DNA of 64,000 bases from Bradyrhizobium erythrophlei (lineage in GTDB: Bacteria > Pseudomonadota > Alphaproteobacteria > Rhizobiales > Xanthobacteraceae): assembly GCA_900129675.1 (NCBI GenBank), contig FSRD01000001.1, forward strand, positions 8,111,501 through 8,175,500, in the 5' to 3' direction. Every line of letters begins with the position of its first letter. Within the stretch, counting starts at the first letter, position 1. The translations under genes and the position numbers were made by a program. Positions 31,269 through 40,709 of the stretch are shown piece after piece. The notes beneath the pieces are model-generated. The model was given only the letters and a program-made list of their open reading frames with translations, was not told where the DNA came from and did not search any database.

Positions 31269-33367
31269 TCCGCTGCCTCCTCGAAGTATTCGGTCGCCGC
31301 GACGCCGCAGTTTCTGTGATCCCACTCAAGCGCGCGGGTGACGGGCGTTACGGCCCGGACCTTCTCAAGCCAGGCCCTGTATTGCCGCCTGACCTCGGTA
31401 GCGGGAATCTTCACCGGGTGGCGATCGCCCAGCAGGGCTCGCGCTATCAGGGAAACCGCAAGGACGGCAAGGGAGAGCCACGCAAGCCACCACATGTGCC
31501 AGACCAGTCCGAAGCCCAGTGCCGTGCCAAAGACGGCCGCGATCACGCCGGCCCATGTGTTGCCCGGCAGGTGGATATCCGAATAGGAAGTGGGCTCCTG
31601 ATATCCAAAGCCTGCTTCCTTGGCCACGGCGAACGCGTCGAGCGCGTGGATATGGGGCATGACCGGGAAGTTATAGGCCGGCACCGGCGAAGGCGTCGCC
31701 CATTCCAGCGTCCGCGCATTCCATGGATCGCCGCCGATGTCCCGGGTCAGCTCGCGGTCGCGGATTGACACGTAGAGCTGCACGCACAAGGTGACGAGGG
31801 CGACCGTAACGAAGAATGCGCCCGCCCCGGCGACCAGGAACCAAGGCTCGAAGGCCGAGTTGGTGTATGACACGGTGCGCCGAGTCATGCCCATCAGGCC
31901 GACGGCGTAAAGCGGCATGAAAGCCAGGAAATAGCCGATGATCCAGCTAAAGGCGGCGATATAGCCCCAGCGGTCGTTGAGCCGGAAACCGAAGACCTTC
32001 GGGAACCAGTAGGTGTAACCCGCCAGCATTCCGAACAGCGTGCCGGGAATCAGCATGTTGTGGAAATGCGCGACAAGGAAGAGCGTGTTGTGGACCTGGA
32101 AGTCGACAGTCGGGTTGGCGAGGAGGATGCCTGTCAGACCACCAAGAACGAACAGCACCATGAACGCCAGCGCATAGACCATCGGGACGCTGAACCGGAT
32201 GCGGCCGCGGAACATGGTGGCCATCCAGTCATAGACTTTCACACCCGTTGGAATGCCGATGAGCATTGTGGCGATACCGAAGACGGCGTTGACGTCCGCA
32301 TCCTGGCCCATGGTGAAGAAGTGATGCAGCCACACACCGAACGACAGGAAGCCGATTGCCATGGTGGCAATCACCAGGGTGACGTAGCCATAAAGGCGCT
32401 TCCCTGAAAAGGTCGCGATGACCTCGCCGTAAACACCGAAGGCCGGCAGGATGAGGATGTAGACCTCGGGATGGCCGAACTGCCAGAACAGGTTGGCATA
32501 GTTCATCATGTTGCCGCCCAGGGTGTTCGTGAAGAAGTGGAAGCCCAGATAGCGGTCGGCGGCCAGCATGAGTCCCGCCACAGTCAGCGGCGGCATGGCG
32601 AAGACCAGCAAAAGCGATGTGCAAAGCGCGTTCCATGTGAATATGGGCATCCGAAGGAGCGTCATTCCCGGCGCCCGTTCCTTAAGGATTGTGACGACGA
32701 AGTTGATCCCGGTGAGCGTCGAGCCCAATCCGGCGAGCGTGACTGCCCATATCCAATAATCAACCCCGGCGCCGGGCTGAAAATCGGGCTCGGTGTAGGG
32801 CGGATAGGCGGTCCAGCCGCCGGTCGAGAAATCGCCGATAACAAGCGAGATCATGACCAGCATGGCGCCGGAAACGGTCAGGCCGAGGCTGAGGGAATTC
32901 AGCATCGGAAAGCTGACATCGCGCGCGCCGATCTGTAGTGGCACCACGATGTTGATCAAGCCGGTCAGGAACGGCATCGCCATGAAAAAGATCATGATCG
33001 TGCCGTGTGTCGAAAAGAGCTGGGCGAAATGGTCGGCGGACACGAAGCCGCCATGCAGTCCGTCGGCTTGCTGGGCGCGCATCACCACGCCCTCCAGCAC
33101 TCCTCGTGCCAGCATGATCAGTGCGAGCACGATGTACATCACGCCAATCCGCTTGTGATCGACGCTGATCAGCCATTTCGACCACAAGGGACCCCAGAGA
33201 CGGAACCAGGTCAGCAGCGCCGCCGTGACGACGGCACCGAGGATCACCACCCAGGACGCACCGGACACGATCACGTCGTTCAAATCCGGGTGGAAGAATG
33301 CCTTCAGAAAGTCGAGCGAATCGAAATCAAGTCGCCCAAATACCAGACTCCAGAAACTATGTGACAT
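31265..33367 (-). CDS. cyoB: Cytochrome o ubiquinol oxidase subunit I
   Basis: A 700-residue haem-copper oxidase subunit. Metal ligands: His in FAQLFSTHGTIMIFFMAMPF (low-spin haem), FWQFGHPEVYILILPAFGVY (CuB His and cross-linked Tyr), WLHHFFTMG (CuB pair) and LFLVAHFHNMLIPG (high-spin and low-spin haem His). The quinone-site region reads ARGVLEGVVMRAQQ, with Arg conserved and Glu at the place of E. coli Asp75. It reduces oxygen to water and pumps protons in the inner membrane, with CyoA, CyoC and CyoD. Confidence 0.95.
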   Translation of the reverse strand: MSHSFWSLVFGRLDFDSLDFLKAFFHPDLNDVIVSGASWVVILGAVVTAALLTWFRLWGPLWSKWLISVDHKRIGVMYIVLALIMLARGVLEGVVMRAQQADGLHGGFVSADHFAQLFSTHGTIMIFFMAMPFLTGLINIVVPLQIGARDVSFPMLNSLSLGLTVSGAMLVMISLVIGDFSTGGWTAYPPYTEPDFQPGAGVDYWIWAVTLAGLGSTLTGINFVVTILKERAPGMTLLRMPIFTWNALCTSLLLVFAMPPLTVAGLMLAADRYLGFHFFTNTLGGNMMNYANLFWQFGHPEVYILILPAFGVYGEVIATFSGKRLYGYVTLVIATMAIGFLSFGVWLHHFFTMGQDADVNAVFGIATMLIGIPTGVKVYDWMATMFRGRIRFSVPMVYALAFMVLFVLGGLTGILLANPTVDFQVHNTLFLVAHFHNMLIPGTLFGMLAGYTYWFPKVFGFRLNDRWGYIAAFSWIIGYFLAFMPLYAVGLMGMTRRTVSYTNSAFEPWFLVAGAGAFFVTVALVTLCVQLYVSIRDRELTRDIGGDPWNARTLEWATPSPVPAYNFPVMPHIHALDAFAVAKEAGFGYQEPTSYSDIHLPGNTWAGVIAAVFGTALGFGLVWHMWWLAWLSLAVLAVSLIARALLGDRHPVKIPATEVRRQYRAWLEKVRAVTPVTRALEWDHRNCGVAATEYFEEAAE

Positions 33368-33376
33368 CGGCGCCTT

Positions 33377-34360
33377 TCACTTGCTTGCCAGCTTCGCGTT
33401 GTACGCGACCGTGCCGGGCTCTTCGGCGGGGGAAACGGCCCTGTCGCCGTGATAGCGCATCACGATTCCCGCGAAGAGCCTGGAAGCGACATCGTTGAAG
33501 AACGTGATGTCCTTTGGCATCGCCGCATCGCCGAACTGGTTATGCACCTCGGCAGGCGTCGAACTCCTGGCCAGGATCCCGTAGCTCGTCGGGTTCAGTG
33601 CCGCGCCGTTGTGCTGCACCGTTTTCACCCAACTGTCGAAGTCCTGCGGCGTGATTGCGACAGCCTGGAAGTGCTGGGCGTGAAAGCCGTCGCCGTTGTA
33701 CTGGGTGTTCATTCCCTCGAATTCGCCGGTTCGGTCGGCCTCGAGGTTCAGTCGCGTCACCATTCCCGGCATCGCATAGATCTGTCCGCCGAGTGCCGGG
33801 ATCATGAATGATTGCATCACCGTGTCGGTCGTCAGCTCCATTGACACCGGGCGGTCCTGCGGAAAAGCCATCTCACCCACTGTGGCGATGTGATAATCGG
33901 GGTAGATGAACAGCCATTTCCAGTCGAGCCCGACGACCTGAACGCGCAGCGGCGGCTTGTCCGCGGCAATCGAGCGATAAGGGTCAAGCTCGTGGGTGTA
34001 GATCCACAGATACACGGAGAGAACGGCGACGATCGCCACGGGGACCAGCCACATCGGCCATTCCAGCGCGGTCGAAAAGTCCCAGTTCGGAGCATAGCGC
34101 GCACGGGTGTTGCCGTACCGATAGCGCCAGGCGAGAAGCGGCACGCCCACAACGACCGGCGCCACCACGATCAGCGTGATCAGCGTGATCAGCCACATAT
34201 GATAATGTTCCAGGGCGGACACAGGCCCGTCCGGCGTCAGGAAGCTCTGGTTTTTGTCGGAGCAACCCGTCAGCAAGACGACTGATCCCGCAAGCAATAG
34301 CCGCAACGATCTGCGGCTAAACTGAAGCCGCATGGTCCGCCGCTTCGGTCCGCTTCCCAT
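33377..34360 (-). CDS. cyoA: Cytochrome o ubiquinol oxidase subunit II
   Basis: A lipoprotein signal, LRLLLAGSVVLLTGC with SDKN after the lipobox Cys, is followed by two membrane helices (HMWLITLITLIVVAPVVVGV, MWLVPVAIVAVLSVYLWIY) and a cupredoxin-like domain. WKWLFIYPDY and SFMIPALGGQIYAMPGM are conserved. The CuA Cys pair is absent (FHAQHFQAVAI), as expected for quinol oxidases. Start 34360 (MGSGPKRRTMRLQF) or 34333 are both possible; the frame to 34486 is too long. Nine nt separate it from cyoB. Confidence 0.93.
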   Translation of the reverse strand: MGSGPKRRTMRLQFSRRSLRLLLAGSVVLLTGCSDKNQSFLTPDGPVSALEHYHMWLITLITLIVVAPVVVGVPLLAWRYRYGNTRARYAPNWDFSTALEWPMWLVPVAIVAVLSVYLWIYTHELDPYRSIAADKPPLRVQVVGLDWKWLFIYPDYHIATVGEMAFPQDRPVSMELTTDTVMQSFMIPALGGQIYAMPGMVTRLNLEADRTGEFEGMNTQYNGDGFHAQHFQAVAITPQDFDSWVKTVQHNGAALNPTSYGILARSSTPAEVHNQFGDAAMPKDITFFNDVASRLFAGIVMRYHGDRAVSPAEEPGTVAYNAKLASK

Positions 34361-34629
34361 GATCCGTAGCTTGGCGGACTTCACGCAGGAAATTGAACCA
34401 CAGCCTGCCGATTTCGCCTCGACAATTCCGGCAAGACAGAAACACGATCTTACCGAAGGGTTACTCGACAGAAGGCTCTGCTCCACAGTGCTACTCCGAA
34501 AATCGCGATAATCATTATTTACTTTACGAAAGTCAGAAGTACGATTATCCTAACAACAATCAACCCTACTGCATATCAATGGTTCGTGAGCTTTTTTGAT
34601 TAAAGAAAATTGCAAATGAGGGGAGCGTA
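34361..34629. promoter_or_regulatory. Divergent AT-rich promoter region of cyo and peroxiredoxin
   Basis: The stretch is markedly AT-rich (about 34495-34620) compared with its surroundings and must hold the promoters of both divergent units. No clear FNR or CRP box is seen. gaggggag precedes the peroxiredoxin ATG. Confidence 0.6.
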
Positions 34630-35301
34630 ATGACTCACGAAGATCAAGGACGACACGTTGCGCCGGATACCCCACCGCTCGTCATCGGCGCGGCGGCGCC
34701 GGCATTTTCAACGCGCACGACGATGGGGTCCCGATCCCTCTCGGACTACCGAGGACGCTGGCTCGTGTTCTTTTCACATCCGGCCGATTTCACGCCCGTC
34801 TGCACGAGCGAATTCATCGCCTTTTCGAAATCGCATCGCGACTTTGGAGCGATCGGCTGCGATCTCCTCGCGCTTTCGGTCGACAGCCTGTTCTCGCATA
34901 TCGCATGGGTTCGTGCGATTGCGGATGACTTCAATGTCGACGTGCCGTTTCCGATCGCCGAGGACCCCTCAATGGCGATCGCGGCCGCTTACGGCATGAT
35001 CCATTCCGACGCGGTCGACAGTGCGACGGTTCGCTCAACATTCGTGATCGACCCGAACGGAATTGTTCGCGCCATCCTCTGGTATCCGATGAGTATCGGC
35101 CGATCGGTGAAAGAGATCTTGCGGCTGGTCGAAGCTTTGCAGGTCAGCGACACGCACGCGGTATCGACGCCCGAAGGGTGGGAGAAAGGCGACGACATCA
35201 TTGTCGTGCCGTCACTTGACCTCCGCGAGGCGTCCGAACAGTCGAGCACCGGCGGCGGCCCCTGGTTTTATCGGACCAGAAAAGTGGAGGGTATGCAATG
35301 A
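34630..35301 (+). CDS. 1-Cys peroxiredoxin (Prx6/AhpC-TSA family)
   Basis: A 223-residue cytoplasmic peroxidase. SHPADFTPVCTSEFIAFSKS holds the peroxidatic Cys in the PxxxTxxC motif, and the active-site Arg is in TVRSTFVIDPNGIVRA. The C-terminal extension, PEGWEKGDDIIVVPSLDLRE then WFYRTRK, is the Prx6-type dimerisation domain. No resolving Cys is visible at the usual 2-Cys position. It reduces hydrogen peroxide and organic peroxides. It overlaps the next frame by ATGA, so it is coupled to the truncated Blh stub and the ArsR gene. Confidence 0.92.
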   Translation: MTHEDQGRHVAPDTPPLVIGAAAPAFSTRTTMGSRSLSDYRGRWLVFFSHPADFTPVCTSEFIAFSKSHRDFGAIGCDLLALSVDSLFSHIAWVRAIADDFNVDVPFPIAEDPSMAIAAAYGMIHSDAVDSATVRSTFVIDPNGIVRAILWYPMSIGRSVKEILRLVEALQVSDTHAVSTPEGWEKGDDIIVVPSLDLREASEQSSTGGGPWFYRTRKVEGMQ

Positions 35302-35504
35302 TCGCTCCTCCTCCCATCGTCAGAGGCTTCTACCATCTACGGACCTTTAGCATCCGACTTGCGGTAGCGTGCCCGCTGAGGAGGCGGTGCGCCATCATCG
35401 ATCCGGCGTTGGATCTACGCGCCAGTCCACTCCCCGAGATGGATGCGTCGGGGCGGCGCTTCCTGAAGTTTCCGCTGAACGCTCTGGAGGGAGCCGCATG
35501 GTGA
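35298..35504 (+). pseudogene. Blh/persulfide-dioxygenase-like metallo-hydrolase, N-terminal stub
   Basis: The 68-residue frame contains IVRGFYHLRTFSIRLAVACP and RRRCAIIDPALDLRASPLP. This is the N-terminus of the MBL-fold Blh/ETHE1 type (FYxxxTFxxxYVVxDPxTxxCAIIDPVLDFD), which is normally followed by the THxHxDH zinc motif. The frame stops before any zinc motif, after FLKFPLNALEGAAW, so about 220 residues are missing. In rhizobia blh is commonly beside bigR, an ArsR regulator, as here. I infer an internal deletion that fused prx, the blh stub and the regulator. Confidence 0.6.
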
Positions 35505-35986
35505 CGGACGAGCCACGATCAAGAGATAGTCTGATTTTGCCTGACGACGTCGAGCCCGTCGCCGAGTTATTGAAAGGTCTGAGCAATCCCCAACGCCTGA
35601 TGATCGTCTGCGCCTTGGCGAAAGGAGAACTTGGCGTGGCGGATCTCGAACGTGACCTCTCGATCCGGCAGCCCTCGCTGTCTCAACATCTGGGGAGCCT
35701 TCGGGAGATCGGCTTCATCGCTGGTCGACGCGAAGGAAAGGCGGTCTTTTACCGTCTGAGTGATCATCGTGCAGCAATGCTCGTCGAAGCCCTGAACGAG
35801 ATCTTTCGCAAGCCGCCCCCCCGGGGTCGTCATCGGGCGCCAACGTTCATCGCCCAATCGGAGCGGTCGACGACTGCGGCTTCAAATCCCCCCTCACCCC
35901 CCACATCAAGTCCCAGCCAGGCCGCCGTTTTTGCCAGAGTCGGCGAAAGCGAGAACGTAGGACCCCGACTTATCTCGACTCGGTAA
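35498..35986 (+). CDS. ArsR-family transcriptional regulator
   Basis: ATG 35498 follows ggagggagc. A 162-residue protein with the ArsR winged helix: VAELLKGLSNPQRLMIVCAL, GVADLERDLSIRQPSLSQHL, GSLREIGFIAGRREGKAVFY. It resembles BigR/SqrR-type repressors of sulfide genes by neighbourhood, but only one Cys (MIVCALAKGE) is visible, while persulfide sensors use two. The C-terminal 55 residues are Ser/Pro/Thr-rich and look unrelated to the family, so the tail may be acquired. It probably controls the overlapping peroxiredoxin unit. Confidence 0.85.
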   Translation: MVTDEPRSRDSLILPDDVEPVAELLKGLSNPQRLMIVCALAKGELGVADLERDLSIRQPSLSQHLGSLREIGFIAGRREGKAVFYRLSDHRAAMLVEALNEIFRKPPPRGRHRAPTFIAQSERSTTAASNPPSPPTSSPSQAAVFARVGESENVGPRLISTR

Positions 35987-36818
35987 CTCGTCACGGCGCC
36001 TGGACCGTGGGCTGTACCGTAGCTTTTTGCTCCTGCCGCTCAAAAAGCTGAGCCAGGTCAGTACGGTTGACAGGACACCCCTTCCGCCATCCTGTCTTCT
36101 AAGTATATGATATAATTGCATTAAAAACATCGTCGGCTAGAAGCCCCACATCTTACCCCACGTTGATTTCGCATCGTCATCGGGCCTCGATCTCCGCGAG
36201 AAAACCGCTTGCGTACGCCGATCGCATTGATCCCGTCAAAACTGCGCGCCCATTTCGACCATCGCTCCACCGCCTCCAACGACATCGAAACCACATCGTT
36301 CGCCACGGTGGTTTTCACAGCGTCTGCGTCCAACAGGACGAAGGTACTTCACTGTCCCCTCGGTCGTGCAAATCCCTCCGGCGCCAATCTTTTCGGGAGA
36401 TGACCTCATCATCAAGCCCAACCACGAGTTGCAGTAGAGCGTCCCCGCCGTATAGAATTTAAAAGGGCAAGGAAACTTCAGGGGCAAGCGTGGCACAACT
36501 TTTCACGGCAATTCTGGTCTCGCTCAAAACAAGGCTGGACGACTTACGTACCAGCTTAGTTCAGCTTCCGGATTTTCAACTAGGCAGGGTATGGGACAGC
36601 GATAGGATCCGTGGAGTCATCGCAAGTATCCCGCAGGCTTCATCGTTCCGGCGCGAGAACGAAGCCGAGGCCACGTGAGACCCGGCGATATCTGGATAAG
36701 CAAGTGAAGTGTCGCAAAGCTGCTTCGCGATGCGGATGCCGGCCGGTTTACAATCCCCCATCTGCAACTCGAATTTGTCTGGGATGGACCGAAGGCTGCG
36801 AAGCTCCTCGATAGTATC
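35987..36818. other. Long stretch without supported gene
   Basis: It holds the 25-bp repeat at 36065-36089 and an AT-rich segment after it. Short frames exist (for example 36490-36678) but none shows recognisable sequence. It looks like decayed DNA. Confidence 0.45.
36065..36089. repeat. 25-bp repeat shared with 18639
   Basis: ggttgacaggacacccctt plus ccgcca, identical to 18639-18663; downstream sequences differ, so this is one end of a shared element or a small repeat unit. Confidence 0.6.
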
Positions 36819-37397
36819 TTGCGCGCAATGCCCATCGGGGTAATCCTCATTTGGGATATGCTATCAGTGCTGGGGCCCTCCCGTTCTCCTACCACGGCGG
36901 TCGTGCGCGTGGCCGGGATCGCGTCGCTGATCTCCGCGTCACGATTTCATGCAGCCTTCGGTCAGAGTAGCGCCATCAAGCATGCGGTCCAGACCCACAC
37001 GAGGGCAGTGCTGATGCAGCTTCAACATGTGGCCGCCTGCAATGCGCTACAGCCTGTCGAGTCCCGCATGGCCCGGTGGTTGTTCCACATCCACGATCGA
37101 ATTGAGGGCAACTTCATACCGCTGACGCAGGAGGCGCTTTCGGAGTTGCTTGGAGTACGACGAACGACAGTGACGCTGGTTGTGCGCAAACTGCGGGCGT
37201 CGGGTGCTTTCCGATCCGCCCGGCGGGGCTTGGTCGAGATTGACAGACCGCGGCTCGAAGAATCGGCATGCGAGTGCTACAAGGTTATGCGCTGCCAATA
37301 TCACCAGATTTTTCCACTGGATACGACAAAGCCTCACATTAGGGCCGCGCCGGCAGGCAAAACTCCGGGCGATCGAGGTTCCCATTTGGCCGAATAG
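36819..37397 (+). pseudogene. Crp/Fnr-family regulator lacking most of the sensor domain
   Basis: The frame from about 36907 reads ASRFHAAFGQSSAIKHAVQT, then VAACNALQPVESRMARWLFH, PLTQEALSELLGVRRTTVTL and SACECYKVMRCQYHQIFPL. This is the dimerisation helix and winged helix of rhizobial Crp/Fnr proteins. The cyclic-nucleotide-binding barrel that should come before it is missing, and upstream sequence is unrelated. The DNA-binding half is intact, so a constitutive DNA-binding fragment is possible, but I class it as a 5'-truncated pseudogene. Confidence 0.65.
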
Positions 37398-37858
37398 GAT
37401 CCCAAATCACTCTTCGTAAAGCGATGCATAGCCTGCCCCAGATGCCGAATCCCCCAGAAGAAATAGTACCGCCCTGCCCCTCCTGGCTTCAATCAACCGG
37501 AAGCCGGAAGACCGCGCAAGCTGGCGAGGGGTCCGATATACGTATCGTCGGGAAAACGGTCTAGCTCTGTGCAAATTTGATGGTCGCGACGGGCCACTTA
37601 CCATCGTGGCGCTTATCGAAATCCGCAGACCGCGAAGCTCGTCAAGCCAAACTTGCCCCACCGTCCCGGCCTTTCCGTCAGTGAGGCGGCCTTGCCGAGA
37701 AGTTCGGTCTGACCTTGCTCGAACTCGTCTAGGCCGAAGTTTGCGCTTGGTTTGACCTGAAAGACGAATCCTTTCGGGCGGATGGGCGGAAAGTAGTTTT
37801 CAGTTTGTATCCATGTAATGGGATTCCCAAATCAGTCGAGATGTGATTCGATCCGGGA
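37398..37858. other. Stretch without supported gene before IS1634
   Basis: No convincing frame. The left end of the IS1634 element should lie in its last 50 nt, but I could not pair it with the right end by eye. Confidence 0.4.
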
Positions 37859-39619
37859 ATGTTCATCGAGACGATTCCCAATCGAGGCTCGCCGCCCGCG
37901 GTGCTGTTGCGGGAGGCGTATCGCGACGAGCATGGCCGCGCGCAGAAGCGGACCTTGGCCAATCTGAGCAAGCTGCCGGTGGATTTGATCGGCGGACTGA
38001 AGGCTCTGCTCAAGGGCGGTACGGTGATTGGCACCGGACCGGACGAGATTCAAATCGAGCGCTCGTTGCCTCACGGTCATGTTGCAGCGGCGCTCGGGAC
38101 GATCCGCAGAATTGCACTGGATCGGCTGATTTTAAGCACGACGAAGGATGAGGCATCGCGGCGCCATTGCGATCTGGTGGTAGCCATGATCGTGGATCGG
38201 TTGATTGCGCCACGTTCGAAGCTTGGCTTTGTACGGGCGGTGGATCAGGAGACGGCAATCTCCAGCCTCGGATCGGTTCTGCGCCTGGGCAAGGTGAAGG
38301 AGCGCGAGGCCTATGAGGCGCTCGATTGGCTGGTCGATCGCCAGAGCCGGATCGAGAACGGCTTGGCGCGGCGACATCTCCAGGACGGCGTGCTGGTGCT
38401 CTACGACGTCAGTTCGTCCTACTTTGAGGGCCGTTGCTGTCCACTGGCGCGCTATGGACACAGCCGCGATCACCGGCGCGATCGGCCGCAGATTGTCTAC
38501 GGGCTGCTCTGTACGCGCGAGGGGCTGCCGATTGCGGTTGAAGTCTTTGACGGCAATACGGCCGACCCGAAGACGCTGAGCTCTCAAGTCGAAAAGATCA
38601 AGGATCGCTTCGGAATCAGCCGCATGGTGTTGGTTGGCGATCGGGGAATGATCACCTCGGCGCGCATCCGCGATGATCTGAAGCCGGCAGGAGTTGATTG
38701 GATCACCTGCCTACGCGCGCCGGCGATCCAGGCGTTGGCGGCGGAGAACGGGCCGCTGCAGCTGTCGCTGTTCGATGACCGCGATCTCGCCGAGATCAGC
38801 GCCCCTGACTTGTTCCCGGGCGAGCGGCTGATCGTCTGTCGCAATCGCGATCTGGCGGCCGAACGAGCCCGCAAGCGCGAGGATCTGCTGGCCGCGACCG
38901 AGCACGAACTTGCTCGGGTTCAGGCACAGGTCCAGCGCAAACACTCTCCGTTGCGTAGTTCCGCCCAGATCGGCATGGCGGTCGGTGCGGTTTTGGACCG
39001 CAAGAAGATGGCCAAGCACTTCGACGTCGAAGTGGCCGATGGCTATCTCTCATGGCAGCGACGGATCGAGCAGATCGAGGAAGAGGCTCGCCTCGACGGC
39101 ATCTACGTCATCCGGACCAGCATATCCGCTGGGCATCTCGACGCTGCAGAGGCGGTTCAGGCCTACAAGGACCTGTCGCGAGTCGAACGCAGCTTCCGGT
39201 CCATGAAAACCATCGATCTCGAAATACGGCCGATCCGCCACTGGACGGCACAGCACGTGCGGGCCCATGTCTTCCTGTGCATGCTGGCCTATCACGTCGA
39301 ATGGCACTTGCGAGACGCCTTGGCGCCGCTGTTGTTCCACGACACCGACCTTGAGGCCGCCCGGGGAGAACGGACGTCTCCCGTCGCCAAGACCGAACCA
39401 TCTGAGGCGGCGAAGGCCAAGAAGGCAACAAAGCGATCAGCCGACGGCCATCATGTCATGAGCTTCAATGCGCTCATCGCCCATCTCGGCACGCTGGTCC
39501 GAAACACGATGCGCGTGCCCCTTCACGCCAAGCACCGCTTCACGCTCCATTCCAGACCTACCTCCCTCCAGGAGGCCGCGTTCAAGCTGCTCGATCTCGA
39601 CCCGCTGCGTGTCCAGTAA
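37859..39619 (+). CDS. IS1634-family DDE transposase
   Basis: A 586-residue transposase, normal for the family. The DDE residues lie in GVLVLYDVSSSYFEG (Asp), RMVLVGDRGMITSARI (Asp) and LSRVERSFRSMKTIDLEIRP (Glu), with RPIRHWTAQHVRAHVFLCML after the Glu. The N-terminal part has an AT-hook-like basic stretch, YRDEHGRAQKRTL. The sequence between the second Asp and the Glu contains the coiled-coil RARKREDLLAATEHELARVQ. The frame is uninterrupted and probably functional. Element ends were not resolved. Confidence 0.93.
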   Translation: MFIETIPNRGSPPAVLLREAYRDEHGRAQKRTLANLSKLPVDLIGGLKALLKGGTVIGTGPDEIQIERSLPHGHVAAALGTIRRIALDRLILSTTKDEASRRHCDLVVAMIVDRLIAPRSKLGFVRAVDQETAISSLGSVLRLGKVKEREAYEALDWLVDRQSRIENGLARRHLQDGVLVLYDVSSSYFEGRCCPLARYGHSRDHRRDRPQIVYGLLCTREGLPIAVEVFDGNTADPKTLSSQVEKIKDRFGISRMVLVGDRGMITSARIRDDLKPAGVDWITCLRAPAIQALAAENGPLQLSLFDDRDLAEISAPDLFPGERLIVCRNRDLAAERARKREDLLAATEHELARVQAQVQRKHSPLRSSAQIGMAVGAVLDRKKMAKHFDVEVADGYLSWQRRIEQIEEEARLDGIYVIRTSISAGHLDAAEAVQAYKDLSRVERSFRSMKTIDLEIRPIRHWTAQHVRAHVFLCMLAYHVEWHLRDALAPLLFHDTDLEAARGERTSPVAKTEPSEAAKAKKATKRSADGHHVMSFNALIAHLGTLVRNTMRVPLHAKHRFTLHSRPTSLQEAAFKLLDLDPLRVQ

Positions 39620-40109
39620 TTGAAAACACCGACCGTCAACTTATCGAGTCGGATCAATCCCTTGCACACTTCCCACGCGAAAACTTCGGTCTAGGATCGG
39701 GGACGGCTTCAGTGGGCTTGTCGTGGCAATTCCAAGTGCCTGTGGCTCGTCGTCGGTAAACGTTTCTGATCGGCCACAGTCCGGGCATCTAAACCTGGAG
39801 AGATCGGGTTTCCCAAGCTCGCCTTGAAACCCAACCAGCACGAGCGGCGATGAAGGATGGTCCTCGGCACTTGATAAGGAAGAAGATCCTTGGCCGTCTT
39901 CTTAGCCGCTCCTTCCGGGAACGGCGCAAGGCTGCGGCATTCCTCCTCGTTGTCGAGCCCCCAATGATTTAGCCTTGAGATCAATCATCTTGGCGTCTCT
40001 AAGAGAACGACGGAAACGCATCGATTGTTCGACGTCCGTGTTCTGCCTTATGCCGAATTTGCCGGTCCGACTTCGCGCGATCACCGAGTCCAGCGCGTAG
40101 ACAAGAGGA
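39620..40109. other. Stretch between two insertion sequences
   Basis: It includes the right end of IS1634. A minus-strand frame at 39641-39841 has LSRFRCPDCGRSETF, a CxxC motif like small zinc-ribbon proteins of Bradyrhizobium, but its start and end do not look natural. I treat it as a remnant. Confidence 0.35.
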
Positions 40110-40484
40110 TGTCACCAGCGGCGTGAAATTGATCAAAAACCACCGGTTTGAAATTATCGAAGCGGCGGGTTGAAATTGTCGGCGCTGGTGCCGCCTGCCG
40201 TCGATTTTTCGATGAACGACCCGATCGAGTGGGGCTGGACGTCGCCTGTCCGATCCCGGCATCACCGCGCACGTTGTGCGGGCGCCATTGTTGCGCCGAA
40301 CTCGTCGCGCTCAAGGCCGCTGCCGCGCCGCCTCCGGCGGTGGCCTGCGGCCAGCCTTGACCGCTCCTCAACTCGGCGCCCAAGACCGCCCCCAACAAAC
40401 GACGCCCTCTTGACAACTCACAAACAAAAGAAAGCACGACCAGAAGCAAGAGAGCGCGTTCGATGGGTACGCGCCGCCTGGTAT

Positions 40485-40709
40485 TCAGAATGGTGAGTGT
40501 TTGTCGAACAGATCGAGCTGCTGGCCAGGATTGTCGTCAGGCTCGGGCCTGAGGGACTCGTAGTGACGGCGGATTTGGGCGAAGTGAGCTGCCTCGAATT
40601 GCAAGGCGATCTCCATGAGCCTGTCGGCAATATAAGCGGCCGCCTCATCGGAGACGGCGTATTCGGGCAATTCGAACGAGCGTGTTCGCGTCATTGCGGA
40701 CCTACTCAT
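40485..40709 (-). CDS. IS21 3' accessory protein, 74 residues
   Basis: MSRSAMTRTRSFELPEYAVS then DEAAAYIADRLMEIALQFEA and a C-terminal PDDNPGQQLDLFDKHSPF. It overlaps the end of istB by 8 nt. The PGQQLDLF tail resembles a beta-clamp-binding motif (QLxLF), which would connect the element to replication; that is an inference from the motif only. It lies inside the element ends and should move with it. Confidence 0.65.
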   Translation of the reverse strand: MSRSAMTRTRSFELPEYAVSDEAAAYIADRLMEIALQFEAAHFAQIRRHYESLRPEPDDNPGQQLDLFDKHSPF

